From a virus: a stretch of 43,511 nucleotides of DNA. Under the pieces are notes generated by a model that saw only the letters and a list, made by a program, of their open reading frames with translations, had not been told where the DNA came from and did no database searches. Each line of letters opens with the position of its first letter. Within the stretch, counting starts at the first letter, position 1. Shown here in pieces: positions 28,289 through 36,156 of this stretch. The position numbers and the translations under genes were made by a program. The stretch covers positions 1 to 43,511 of the IMG/VR virus record IMGVR_UViG_3300012917_000009. One strand, 5' to 3'.

Positions 28289-28533
28289 ATCACTCCTTTC
28301 AGTCCCGCGAGGCTCATCGGCGGCATCCCGGATGGTCCTCCGCCCGCTTGGGCGCCAACAGGCTGGTAATAATTACAACAGCCTTTCGCATCGACTTGCC
28401 CCTGTTGCTCGTTCACGACTTGCGGCTGCGAACATGACGACGGACCACGGAAATACGTGCAGTGGTCACATTCAAACGGGCCTTGACTGGGATCCATGTA
28501 ACTCGCCGGAGAGCCCGGAATCGTCTGGCTCAA
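28285..28533 (-). CDS. Cys-rich phage protein
   Basis: An 82-residue protein starting at TTG 28533, which overlaps the upstream stop as TTGA and gives SQTIPGSPASYMDPSQGPF at the N-terminus. The core PFECDHCTYFRG, SCSQPQVV and KGCCNYYQP has Cys spacing like a small metal or iron-sulphur site. A Gly/Pro-rich C-terminal tail follows. An ATG at 28497 is the alternative start. Such proteins recur near podovirus portal/adaptor genes; role unknown. Confidence 0.65.
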   Translation of the reverse strand: MSQTIPGSPASYMDPSQGPFECDHCTYFRGPSSCSQPQVVNEQQGQVDAKGCCNYYQPVGAQAGGGPSGMPPMSLAGLKGVM

Positions 28534-28799
28534 TTCGCGCCCGCTTGTGGCGCAATCACGCACCCGACGGTCACCTGGATCGGGGATCCCGTCGTCCGGT
28601 CGAAGCTCACGCTCTGAATGACGTATCTCTTCATGCACCGCTTGCAGGTCACCATCAGATTGAGACCCGCAATCAGGAACGGTTTATTCTCGGGTGAGCA
28701 CTTACAGCGCGCGGGGACGACGACGTGCGGATCGAAACACTCGAACGGCTCGCCGATCGTCGGCACCCCGACGTGCGCGAATTCCGGCGGCAGTTCCAT
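28530..28799 (-). CDS. unknown protein with Cys pairs
   Basis: An 89-residue protein with CKCSP near residue 32 and TCKRCMKRYV near 51, a probable zinc site, followed by beta strands (SVSFDRTTGSPIQVTVGCVI). It overlaps the downstream Cys-rich gene as TTGA. The composition suggests a small structural or assembly protein. Confidence 0.6.
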   Translation of the reverse strand: MELPPEFAHVGVPTIGEPFECFDPHVVVPARCKCSPENKPFLIAGLNLMVTCKRCMKRYVIQSVSFDRTTGSPIQVTVGCVIAPQAGAN

Positions 28800-28809
28800 C
28801 CATCACCTG

Positions 28810-29325
28810 CTATCCACCGAGCGTGCCAGGCGTCGTAAAGCCGACGTTCGCGGAGCCGGGATTGCTATCCGGTCCGACGACGAATTCATGGCCGCGCACC
28901 GAGGTCGGTCCCGCGGGCGCGATGGTGGAGGCTTCAGACATCGCCATCGTCGAGGTTTGTTTGCTGTAGGCTTCCCACGTCACGGCCCCAATCGCGCCGC
29001 CTCCGGTAATCACGAGTTGAAGACTCGCGGCTTCGGTCAAGGGATACCCTTCCGCCCCGAGATCGATATCCGCGAGCGGGGGCGGCAAGGCGGCGGCGAC
29101 GGACACGGCCGGGGTAATCGGCACGCCGGTACTGTCGATGAGTTGCCAGGTCGCGCCCGCTTGTGGACTCGCGACGACGAAATGCACCTTTTGCAACATC
29201 AGGCTGCGATGGACCTTGACGACGGTGAGCGTGAACGTCCCCGACAAGAGCGCCGTCACCGGCAAGGCGCCGCTCATGTTGCCGTAGATGCGTTGATTGC
29301 GACTGTAATCGCCCCCGGCCGCCAT
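28810..29325 (-). CDS. putative decoration/minor structural protein
   Basis: A 171-residue beta-rich protein (GNMSGALPVTALLSGTFTLT, VHRSLMLQKVHFVVASPQAG, GAIGAVTWEAYSKQ) with a Ser/Gly tail. It begins directly after the TAG of the next structural gene. Genes of this size and composition downstream of the capsid gene usually encode capsid decoration or minor head proteins. Confidence 0.55.
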   Translation of the reverse strand: MAAGGDYSRNQRIYGNMSGALPVTALLSGTFTLTVVKVHRSLMLQKVHFVVASPQAGATWQLIDSTGVPITPAVSVAAALPPPLADIDLGAEGYPLTEAASLQLVITGGGAIGAVTWEAYSKQTSTMAMSEASTIAPAGPTSVRGHEFVVGPDSNPGSANVGFTTPGTLGG

Positions 29326-29994
29326 CTACTTCTCCACAAACCCGAGTTCGTATTCCATCGTCGCACCAGTGGAATATGTTGCCCCCCACGCGTGAATCGC
29401 CAACATCATGCCGGGCGGAATCACCAGCGGCGACGTGACATACATGATGTGCGCGCGGCTCGCGGCATCGACCGGCAAGCCCGATGGATCGACGAGTTCA
29501 CCCGATCCATAAGAGAACTGATAGACATCGCCGATCACGCCGATGTTCGCGCCGACGGTGGTGGGCCGAAACGGTCGATGGCTGACGATCCGCCGATTGG
29601 CCGTCGCCGTAGTCAAGGTCACCGCACCCGCATTCACTTGGGCCATGGAGGTGGCGGTGCTGTTCATGTTCTGATTGACCGGCGTCAAGGCGTTCCCCGC
29701 GACAAACGCCGAGAACCGATTGCCCTGATCGAGCACGGTCGTAAACTGCACCATCGTGTTCCCGACCGAGGCTACGGTGACGGTCATCCGCAGATAGAGC
29801 GGATAGATGGTGAGCGCGCCCCCGTTGAACACCTGGAAGATGGCCTTCGTTTCGACAAAGGTGGTCGACACGGCATGCCCGAGCAGCCCCGTACCAGGCA
29901 CCGTCGAGGCGGTATAGAACGCCCCGAGATCGGCCGCCACGGTATCGCGGCTGAGGATCGGCGCAACGACCGTCGCAGTCCCTGCCAAGCTCAT
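29326..29994 (-). CDS. minor structural protein, paralogue A
   Basis: A 222-residue protein clearly related to its neighbour at 30007-30696. Shared blocks are APILSRDTVAADLGAFY, LTIYPLYLRMTV, LDQGNRFSAF, ANRRIVSHRPFR and GVIGDVYQFSYGSGELVDPS, and both end with an F/Y-GxVEK-like sequence. The beta-rich character suggests a capsid-associated or tail-associated protein present in many copies. GGGGAG precedes the ATG. Confidence 0.65.
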   Translation of the reverse strand: MSLAGTATVVAPILSRDTVAADLGAFYTASTVPGTGLLGHAVSTTFVETKAIFQVFNGGALTIYPLYLRMTVTVASVGNTMVQFTTVLDQGNRFSAFVAGNALTPVNQNMNSTATSMAQVNAGAVTLTTATANRRIVSHRPFRPTTVGANIGVIGDVYQFSYGSGELVDPSGLPVDAASRAHIMYVTSPLVIPPGMMLAIHAWGATYSTGATMEYELGFVEK

Positions 29995-30006
29995 CGCACG
30001 TCTCCC

Positions 30007-30696
30007 CTACTTCTCGATGTAGCCAAACTCGATCTCGAACGCCGGCGCCGTGGTCTGGCCCGTAGCCCACTGCATGACGAGCCACGTCTGATTCTGGCCA
30101 ATCACGACCGGGGCAAAGCTGTACGTCACGTTACAGATCGCGGTGCCGGTTTCGACCAGTGACATCGGATCGAGCTGTTCGGTGGACCCGAAGTTGAACT
30201 GATAGACATCGCCGACGACGTTGATCACGCCGCCATTGCGGAAGGACTGATTCCCAGTGATGCGCTTGTTGGCCGTGGCCGCGGACGCGACAATCCCGGT
30301 CCCCGCGAGAATCTGCGCTTGGGAACTGTTGGGACTCCCCATGTTGACGTTGTTCTTCGTCAACACCCCGGCGGCGGCTGGGGCCGTGGTGATCCGGTTG
30401 CCCTGGTCGAGTTCCATCGTGAACCGCAGGACCGTGGCGACGGCTTGTGCCGCCGTACACGTCAACCGCAAGTAGAGCGGATAGATGGTGACGGGCGCGG
30501 AGGCGGAACTCGCATTGTAGACGCTCAGATAGGGCGAGATTTCCGCCTGCGCGAGCGTGGTTTCGATGGTGACCGTATTCGCGATCCCAGTCCCGGGCGT
30601 CGGACTGATCGCCACGTAGTAGTAGCCCTGATCCGCCAGGACGGTATCCCGGTTGAGGATCGGGGCCAGAGTCGTCACACCGGTCGTGAGGGGCAT
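30007..30696 (-). CDS. minor structural protein, paralogue B
   Basis: A 229-residue protein paralogous to the gene at 29326-29994 (APILNRDTVLADQGYYY, VTIYPLYLRLTC, LDQGNRITTA, ANKRITGNQSFR, NVVGDVYQFNFGSTEQLDPM, ending FEIEFGYIEK). The tandem arrangement with 12 bp between genes points to duplication and divergence, perhaps giving two decoration proteins. AAAGGA precedes the ATG. Confidence 0.65.
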   Translation of the reverse strand: MPLTTGVTTLAPILNRDTVLADQGYYYVAISPTPGTGIANTVTIETTLAQAEISPYLSVYNASSASAPVTIYPLYLRLTCTAAQAVATVLRFTMELDQGNRITTAPAAAGVLTKNNVNMGSPNSSQAQILAGTGIVASAATANKRITGNQSFRNGGVINVVGDVYQFNFGSTEQLDPMSLVETGTAICNVTYSFAPVVIGQNQTWLVMQWATGQTTAPAFEIEFGYIEK

Positions 30697-30708
30697 AGAC
30701 TGAATCCT

Positions 30709-31299
30709 TTACACGAAGAACGGCGTCACGACAGTCGTGCCGTTGGGGCAGATGATGTGCCCGTCGACTTGCCACTGTGTGGCGGTGATCGCGTGGACGG
30801 TGAACCACGAGCCGATACTCCCGCCCGTGGTGGTGCCGTTCAGGGAGATTTCCACGAAGTTACTCGCCGCCACGGCCTGGAACCACTTCGGCCCCGGATT
30901 GGCCGCGGGCGTTTCGTTGACCGTCCCGATTTGCACCGCGCCAATCAGGAAGTCCGTGCCCTCGACCGAGGTCGAGACTTCATGGGCGAGCGAGGTGGGC
31001 AAGACCGCCGAGAAAAACTTGAACCACAACCCGACGGTAATGGCCGGCAAGATCGCGATCTGGCCCGCGGCGGTGTTAAAGACGACGGTGGAGCCGGACT
31101 GCGCGGCCGTGAGTGTGGTCGACGCGGCGGCGAGGGTGATGACGGGCCGGATGTTCGACCCGATGACCGTTTCGGTCGTGCCCGAGCCCGAGACAATCGC
31201 GCGGATCGAATTGTCCGAGCTGTTGTTGTAGATCGGCGCGGTCGTGGGTGTCCCGACGCCGTTCGCGGCGGCGCGGCGGGCGATCCCTTTGACAGACAT
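30709..31299 (-). CDS. putative decoration/minor structural protein
   Basis: A 196-residue protein from the ATG at 31299 (MSVKGIARRAAANGVGTP; AGGAG upstream). A Thr/Ala/Ser-rich beta region follows (STTLTAAQSGSTVVFNTAAG, LWFKFFSAVLPTSLAHEVST) and the end is WFTVHAITATQWQVDGHI. It resembles phage proteins with a jelly-roll-like capsid-decoration domain. The frame is open to 31608, but that part overlaps the next gene antisense-free and lacks a start signal. Confidence 0.6.
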   Translation of the reverse strand: MSVKGIARRAAANGVGTPTTAPIYNNSSDNSIRAIVSGSGTTETVIGSNIRPVITLAAASTTLTAAQSGSTVVFNTAAGQIAILPAITVGLWFKFFSAVLPTSLAHEVSTSVEGTDFLIGAVQIGTVNETPAANPGPKWFQAVAASNFVEISLNGTTTGGSIGSWFTVHAITATQWQVDGHIICPNGTTVVTPFFV

Positions 31300-31319
31300 G
31301 CGAGACTCCTGACTGATGA

Positions 31320-31348
31320 CGAGGCGCCCCCCCCTGCAGGACGCCTCG
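31320..31348. terminator. hairpin between structural genes
   Basis: CGAGGCG (31320-31326) pairs with CGCCTCG (31342-31348) around a C-rich loop, in the only sizeable gap (62 bp) of the head block. There is no T-run; it may attenuate or process the transcript so that capsid genes are expressed above downstream ones. Confidence 0.45.
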
Positions 31349-31361
31349 CCTGTTACGCCAG

Positions 31362-31898
31362 TTAGGCGGTAATCAACACGAAGCCGTTGAACGAATCGGC
31401 CTTGAGACTCTGCGTGGTGCCATTCCCCGCCGTGACGGTGCCGACGGTGATCCCGGTCGCAAAGGGCAGCCCGGCTGACAAGAGCGTGCTCGCGGCGCCC
31501 GGCCCGCCGTAGAACTGAAAGAATTCCGTGCCCTGGACCTTGCCGTTGATCGACAACTGATCGCCCGTGCCCGAGAGGACGGTGGCGGAATTGTTGACTT
31601 TGAACCACGCATCCACGGTCCCGGCGCCGGTTTTTCGGGCGTAGATCGCGCGCAAGGTGCAGGCCCCCGAACAGACGACCGTCGCCGCGTTGCCCCCGTC
31701 CGATCCGTTCGTCACCGAATCGAACTGCACAAACTGCATGATCGGATTACCCTTGTCTTGGGCGAGGTACTTGCGGAAGGCTTCAAACGCCATGCGGGCG
31801 CCGGGCGAGGCGCCTTGAATCGTGCCGCCCGCCGAGCCGTCAAGGACGACGCGCACGCGCTGCCAGGTCAGTCCTGCGGATTCACCGGTAAACGCCAT
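31362..31898 (-). CDS. putative decoration/minor structural protein
   Basis: A 178-residue protein starting MAFTGESAGLTWQRVRVVLD, with GGAG 9 nt upstream. Beta-rich segments (PIMQFVQFDSVTNGSDGGNA, CTLRAIYARKTGAGTVDAWF, TEFFQFYGGPGA) resemble those of the following gene, suggesting related folds. No enzyme motif. Probably virion-associated. Confidence 0.55.
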   Translation of the reverse strand: MAFTGESAGLTWQRVRVVLDGSAGGTIQGASPGARMAFEAFRKYLAQDKGNPIMQFVQFDSVTNGSDGGNAATVVCSGACTLRAIYARKTGAGTVDAWFKVNNSATVLSGTGDQLSINGKVQGTEFFQFYGGPGAASTLLSAGLPFATGITVGTVTAGNGTTQSLKADSFNGFVLITA

Positions 31899-31901
31899 GT
31901 C

Positions 31902-32435
31902 TTAGACTCCGACGGCTGCCTGGATGACGTGCGGCGATCCTGTCCCAGCCGAGCGTGCAACAGGGGCCTGGAGTTTCGTCCGTTGACCGGTTCTCGCTTG
32001 ATAACTGCGCCAGGCATCGCCAGCGCGATGCCACATGTCGTCGCGAATCGTGCGCTTGAGCTTCGCCCGGTCACTCACATCGAGTGCATCGGCCTTCTCG
32101 GCCATCTGCGGATCGCGCCAGGTGTCTCTGGCCCGTAAATCCCGCAAGAGGTTGTCGATCGACCACACCGGCCCCGTCTGAAAGATCAACGACACGGGCA
32201 CATAGCCGTACTGGTGGCACATACTCGTGTCCGTCTCCCGTCGAAAGAGCTTCGCGGGCGTGGCCATGAACGACCGGCGCGCTTTCCGGGCGAGGACATA
32301 GGCATAGGGCCGCTGGCGCGACGGGAGTACCGCGAGGTCGGGGTCGAAGTGATACAGCTGTCGTAACCAGAACGCGGGCGGGGTCGCCATCTTCGGGTTG
32401 TCGGCGATGAAATTGACCCCGACCCACGAGTTCAC
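31902..32435 (-). CDS. unknown head-block protein
   Basis: A 177-residue protein starting at GTG 32435, which overlaps the upstream stop as GTGA (the frame is open to 32588 but less likely). Recognisable text: NSWVGVNFIADNPKMATPPA, FWLRQLYHFDPDLAVLPSRQ, YAYVLARKARRSFMA. It occurs directly after the capsid genes, and similar proteins are found in podovirus head modules as I recall. Function unknown. Confidence 0.55.
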   Translation of the reverse strand: MNSWVGVNFIADNPKMATPPAFWLRQLYHFDPDLAVLPSRQRPYAYVLARKARRSFMATPAKLFRRETDTSMCHQYGYVPVSLIFQTGPVWSIDNLLRDLRARDTWRDPQMAEKADALDVSDRAKLKRTIRDDMWHRAGDAWRSYQARTGQRTKLQAPVARSAGTGSPHVIQAAVGV

Positions 32436-32863
32436 GAATCGGCCTCGAACGATCCGACATGGGCGCGCGCTTCCCGCGCGCTGATCGGTTTCCCGCGCAG
32501 GACTTCGTGCTTTTTCTTGTCGGACACGAGATCCAGGTTGGCCAGCTCGCGATTGATGCGTGACGGTTTCCCGAGATGCGCGTACCACTGCTCCATCGTC
32601 AGTTCGGGATCGTCGTCGCCTTGTTCCCCGCCATTCACCACCGCCACGAGGTAGCGCGAGCCGGTGATCGTCGGATCGTCGGGATCTTCGGAGCCCATGA
32701 CGGGGTTCTGTTGTTTCGCAAAGCGCACGGCGACTTTCGGAAACCCGGGGTTGTCGCCGGGGAGAATGTCTTGCCGGCGGCCGTCGTACTGGACGCGTAG
32801 CGTGACCTTCGCGGCCTTCGGCGTCAGATTCCGCAGCGTGACGGTTTCACCGAAAATCGACAT
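32432..32863 (-). CDS. unknown head-block protein
   Basis: A 143-residue protein with a beta-rich N-terminus (ETVTLRNLTPKAAKVTLRVQ, then YDGRRQDILPGD) and a charged helical C-terminus (RINRELANLDLVSDKKKHEV, then GKPISAREARAHVG). It follows the major capsid gene with a 68-bp gap, so it could be a head-completion or decoration protein. GAGG precedes the ATG. Confidence 0.55.
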   Translation of the reverse strand: MSIFGETVTLRNLTPKAAKVTLRVQYDGRRQDILPGDNPGFPKVAVRFAKQQNPVMGSEDPDDPTITGSRYLVAVVNGGEQGDDDPELTMEQWYAHLGKPSRINRELANLDLVSDKKKHEVLRGKPISAREARAHVGSFEADS

Positions 32864-32931
32864 GACGCCTCAGCAGGAAATCCGCGTGTGAGGCGTGAAG
32901 GAGGGCACGCACCACACGCGGGCAGTCACGA

Positions 32932-34233
32932 TTACTCGTCTCTCACAACGACTAGGGTCTGCCCGGTCACCGCGTCCCAGCGTCCGTTGTAGCCGGGGTT
33001 TTTGCAGAAGTACTGCTTCCGCATGAAGTACGTCGCTTCGTACGCATGCCGCGCCGTGGTGCCGGTGCCTTCTCGCAGCCACACAGTCCCGTCCCGGTCC
33101 ATGAACTTCCCCGGTTCGGCGACATACCGCTTGAAGCCCGATTTCTTGGTGTCGAGGAAAAACACCTGGTCGAGGCCGATGGTCCGGATCGCCTTGATCG
33201 GAATTTCCCCGAGCGTCAGATCGCCTTGCTTCATCGCGGCCGTGCCGGCATCCGGCTTCATCAGGTACGGCGCGCCGACGTAGCGGCGATCGTCCTGCAC
33301 GAGCTTGATGTACTCCCGGCGCACGCTCGGATGCATGACGAGCAAGTCGATTTCGCCGCCCAACTTTTCGTAGCAGACATCCGCGGTCCGCTGCGCCAAG
33401 TCGAGCGAGAACGCGCCCGTCGAGGCATTCACGAAGCTCTGAAGATTCGGGTAGTCCGTTCTGGCCACACCGAAATACAGATCGCGGTTCGTCCCGTCGT
33501 CCACCAGCGCCGGAAGGCCCCAGAACGATTTCTCGTAACTGGTATCCAGAATGTCCGTGGTCGTGGTATTCGCCGCTTGGACAATGAAATCGGTCGCGAG
33601 CCAGCCCGATCCCGTCGTGGTGCAGGTGACGCTCGCGCCCGAGGCCGCGACGCCGGTCACGGTCGCCATGGTCGCGCGCAAGACGCCTTGCGGGCTGACG
33701 GCGGCGAGGATCTGGCCCTTGAACACGAACCGATTGCCGAAGCTCGTATTCGCGATATTGCCCGGGCCGTTCAAGGCCAAGGTCGTGGCCGTGTTCGGCG
33801 AGGCACCGGCCAAGGCCAAGACGCCGCGGCCATCGGTCGAGAGCGCGTACTCTTCCTTTTTCGCGACGTCATCGATGAGGCGGGTTTTCTCGTCCGTCAT
33901 CCCGTTGCGAAAACTCGCTTCGCTCGAGACCAGATCGTTCATCGCCTCTTCCGTCATCCGGATCCGGGCGATGAGCTTCCGCATGTCGATGCGGCCCTTG
34001 ACGTGCTGCTGGCTCGTCGCCACGGGATAGGCCGAATCTTCTCCCGCGAAAAACGGTGACTGGTTGCGCCCGACGTGCGCGGCCCAGACCAGACCGTCTC
34101 CACCTTTCCAGTCGACGGCTTCGGTCGGGAATTCCTTTGCGAGCGGAAACGAGTTGTTGACGCCTTCGGTCACGCCTTGTTCAAAGACGTCTTTGGCGAG
34201 CCCGGAGAGGGCGGTGGTGTCAGCGCCTGCCAT
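32932..34233 (-). CDS. major capsid protein (HK97-fold)
   Basis: A 433-residue protein in the right place (after scaffold, before small head proteins) and with HK97-like character: an N-terminal helix region, RIDMRKLIARIRMTEEAMND, a long variable domain, GEIDLLVMHPSVRREYIKLV and a C-terminal part VFFLDTKKSGFKRYVAEPGK, RHAYEATYFMRKQYFCKNPG. The middle contains Thr/Gly-rich loops. No cleavage site or delta domain is obvious; a separate scaffold gene is present instead. It would be the most abundant product of the window. Confidence 0.85.
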   Translation of the reverse strand: MAGADTTALSGLAKDVFEQGVTEGVNNSFPLAKEFPTEAVDWKGGDGLVWAAHVGRNQSPFFAGEDSAYPVATSQQHVKGRIDMRKLIARIRMTEEAMNDLVSSEASFRNGMTDEKTRLIDDVAKKEEYALSTDGRGVLALAGASPNTATTLALNGPGNIANTSFGNRFVFKGQILAAVSPQGVLRATMATVTGVAASGASVTCTTTGSGWLATDFIVQAANTTTTDILDTSYEKSFWGLPALVDDGTNRDLYFGVARTDYPNLQSFVNASTGAFSLDLAQRTADVCYEKLGGEIDLLVMHPSVRREYIKLVQDDRRYVGAPYLMKPDAGTAAMKQGDLTLGEIPIKAIRTIGLDQVFFLDTKKSGFKRYVAEPGKFMDRDGTVWLREGTGTTARHAYEATYFMRKQYFCKNPGYNGRWDAVTGQTLVVVRDE

Positions 34234-34239
34234 ACGGCA

Positions 34240-35061
34240 TTACCTGTGGTGCCCGAATGTGCCGCCGTGTTCCGTGAAGGAAGCGACCATCGCGTCCTCG
34301 ACAGCTTTCGGGTCGTTGAAATCGATTTTGGTTTTGCCAGTCGTCACCGGCTGCGTCGCCCGCCCGTTCGGGACTCTTCGCTGCTGGCCGACGGCGGTTT
34401 GGGTCACGCGTCTGCGGGCCGGCTCGAACCAATCCTCGACCCAGGCTTTCGCGAATTCCTGGATCAGCTTCTGGTCTCCGGCTTCATGCCGCGCGAGAAA
34501 GTCCGGATCCTGTTCCGCGTTCCGGATGTAACTCGCCACGAGCGCCGCTTTCTGCCGATCGGTCAGATCGCCCCCGAGTTCATCGCCCACGGCTGAGGCC
34601 AGATCGGTGAGCATCCCCGTCGCATGTTGTCGCCAGTAATGCTGCGTGGTCTGCTCGAGGCTCTGGCTCGAGTCGGAGAGCGCGATGATTTTCTCGATTT
34701 GCTGATCGCTGAGCTTCGCGAGTCCTGGAAAAAGCTGAGCGAACCGCGCCCGTACTTCCTCTTCCTGGGCCTGATCGGGCGACGGCGTTCTCGCGCCGGT
34801 CAAGGCTTGGATCTGGCGATTGCGTTCCTCGAGCTGCGCTTGCCACTGCTGGGCCTGCTGACGGTGTTGCTCGAATTGCTGCTGGAGCTGCTGCCGTTGC
34901 TGGCGTTCGCGCTGGAGATCCGCGAGCAAGCCTTTATCCGGCCCGGTGTCTCTACTCCCAGATTGAACAGGGCTGGGGCCCTGAGGAGACGCGGGCGCGG
35001 CGGGCGCACTCGGCTGAGCTGGCGCGGCTGGAGATTCGACGACGGCGGTGTCTTCGGCCAT
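34240..35061 (-). CDS. capsid scaffolding protein
   Basis: A 273-residue protein from the ATG at 35061 (GGAGT upstream). The N-terminus is Ala/Pro-rich, followed by a long Gln-rich coiled coil (LLADLQRERQQRQQLQQQFE, then QHRQQAQQWQAQLEERNRQI), a helical middle and a C-terminal basic patch (ARRRVTQTAVGQQRRVPNGR) ending in a short acidic segment. This is typical of phage scaffolds, and its place directly before the capsid gene supports it. Confidence 0.8.
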   Translation of the reverse strand: MAEDTAVVESPAAPAQPSAPAAPASPQGPSPVQSGSRDTGPDKGLLADLQRERQQRQQLQQQFEQHRQQAQQWQAQLEERNRQIQALTGARTPSPDQAQEEEVRARFAQLFPGLAKLSDQQIEKIIALSDSSQSLEQTTQHYWRQHATGMLTDLASAVGDELGGDLTDRQKAALVASYIRNAEQDPDFLARHEAGDQKLIQEFAKAWVEDWFEPARRRVTQTAVGQQRRVPNGRATQPVTTGKTKIDFNDPKAVEDAMVASFTEHGGTFGHHR

Positions 35062-35100
35062 CCGGTTACTCCGTTGGTGACCCGGTGAGCGCCGGGATCG

Positions 35101-35118
35101 GTGGCATGGGTGTGCCAC
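35101..35118. promoter_or_regulatory. inverted repeat upstream of the plus-strand gene
   Basis: GTGGCA-TGGGTG-TGCCAC is a perfect 6-bp dyad between the scaffold start (35061) and the divergent gene starting at 35164. It could be an operator for either. No clear sigma70 boxes were found beside it. Confidence 0.35.
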
Positions 35119-35163
35119 TGAGCGTGAGGGGTCGGACGGCGGGTGTCTTACGAAAGGCGTAGA

Positions 35164-35568
35164 ATGAGGGCCATGGCTGACCGATTACGCGTACCGATGC
35201 CACGCAAGACGGGTTGGATTGGCGAGGACGATGTCCATGTCTCAAGCACTCAAACGCCAATGGTTGGGCGGCGATTTTCGATGGATATCAACGAAGATCT
35301 GCTCGCGCAGGTGGGCGCGAGAGCGCTCGAACACGCGATCGAGAAGCTCGGCCAGCACGTCGCCTATGAGCACCTCGGGGACATTCAACGTGCGGTGGAT
35401 GCCTGTCTCATGGACAAGGCATGGATTCAGCCGATCCTTGAAGATGAGCTCCGCCGCTGCACCCGCGATTTTGTACTGAGCCTCTGGAGTGACGACGAAA
35501 AGAAGGCGCAACGCGAGTGGTTCGACGTGTTCACGAACAAATTCAAGCGCGCGAACGAGTCTCAGTAG
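35164..35568 (+). CDS. plus-strand accessory gene (moron candidate)
   Basis: A 134-residue protein encoded against the direction of the surrounding virion operon. Residues from about 40 look like a real helical protein: MDINEDLLAQVGARALEHAI, EKLGQHVAYEHLGDIQRAVD, then RRCTRDFVLSLWSDDEKKAQ and REWFDVFTNKFK. AAGG lies 6 nt before the ATG at 35164; ATG 35173 is the alternative and has GAGGG close by. No family recognised. The gene ends overlapping the start of the convergent RHH-like gene region by 26 nt. Confidence 0.55.
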   Translation: MRAMADRLRVPMPRKTGWIGEDDVHVSSTQTPMVGRRFSMDINEDLLAQVGARALEHAIEKLGQHVAYEHLGDIQRAVDACLMDKAWIQPILEDELRRCTRDFVLSLWSDDEKKAQREWFDVFTNKFKRANESQ

Positions 35569-35764
35569 GCAATATTTCCAAACATTCTTCCGCCGCATCC
35601 AAGAGCACGTCTCGCGTAAATTGACTCACCGTCTGGTGATTCGCCTTCGCGGCGAGCTTCACGCGCTCCCGTTCCGCGGGACTCATTCTGGTATTCGTGA
35701 CCACGCTGACGGCTTCCGCCCGCAAGGGACGCCCGGTCGTGGTCCGCGTCGCGTCCAGCTTCAT
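35543..35764 (-). CDS. ribbon-helix-helix-like DNA-binding protein
   Basis: A 73-residue protein from the ATG at 35764 (ATGA overlap; frame open to 35791). The C-terminal half reads VVTNTRMSPAERERVKLAAK, then QTVSQFTRDVLLDAAEECLE, the beta-strand plus two-helix pattern of Arc/MetJ-type proteins. Such a protein could regulate transcription or help DNA handling near the portal. It overlaps the 3' end of the convergent plus-strand gene. Confidence 0.6.
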   Translation of the reverse strand: MKLDATRTTTGRPLRAEAVSVVTNTRMSPAERERVKLAAKANHQTVSQFTRDVLLDAAEECLEILPTETRSRA

Positions 35765-35970
35765 GGTTTCAAGCGATAGACGGGCGGCCATGATTCCTCA
35801 TCGGTGCGTTCAAATCTGGCGCGATGAAACGACAACGGTGGGCGATCTTCCGGCTCACCGGCCCAGACTTCGACCGGCTCATCCGGCATCGGGATCAGCA
35901 TCACCGGCACCAGATCCGACACCTCGTATTCCCGCACATGGCCGACCCCATCGATCAAGAGCACCAGCAT
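35761..35970 (-). CDS. unknown small protein
   Basis: A 69-residue protein (MLVLLIDGVGHVREYEVSDL, VPVMLIPMPDEPVEVWAG, then SFHRARFERTDEES) with Pro-rich beta-like segments. It follows the TAG of the preceding gene directly and overlaps the next as ATGA. Function unknown. Confidence 0.55.
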   Translation of the reverse strand: MLVLLIDGVGHVREYEVSDLVPVMLIPMPDEPVEVWAGEPEDRPPLSFHRARFERTDEESWPPVYRLKP

Positions 35971-36156
35971 CTACCGCGGCACCGACTTCAATGTCTTCTC
36001 GGCGATTTCCAGCTCAGGATTCCGCACCGCCACCGTACCATCGCCAAAGTCGCGAATGACGACGTACTCACGCGGAATCAGCCACTGGCCGTTCTTTTCG
36101 ACCCACCCTTGTTTGAGTTGGGCCCGTGTCACGAGCAACCACGGCGCGATCGTCAT
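35971..36156 (-). CDS. unknown small protein
   Basis: A 61-residue protein (LLVTRAQLKQGWVEKNGQWL, then PREYVVIRDFGDGTVAVRNP). It overlaps the end of the portal gene by ATGA, and its size and position suggest a virion or portal-associated helper, but there is no family match. Confidence 0.55.
   Translation of the reverse strand: MTIAPWLLVTRAQLKQGWVEKNGQWLIPREYVVIRDFGDGTVAVRNPELEIAEKTLKSVPR

Noticed and set aside
28618-30162. 514-codon plus-strand open frame
   Set aside because: Antisense to the tandem structural genes; very Arg/His/Gly-rich shadow frame.
35242-35598. 118-codon minus-strand frame
   Set aside because: Antisense to the better-supported plus-strand gene at 35164-35568; it would, however, keep the operon on one strand, so it remains the alternative.
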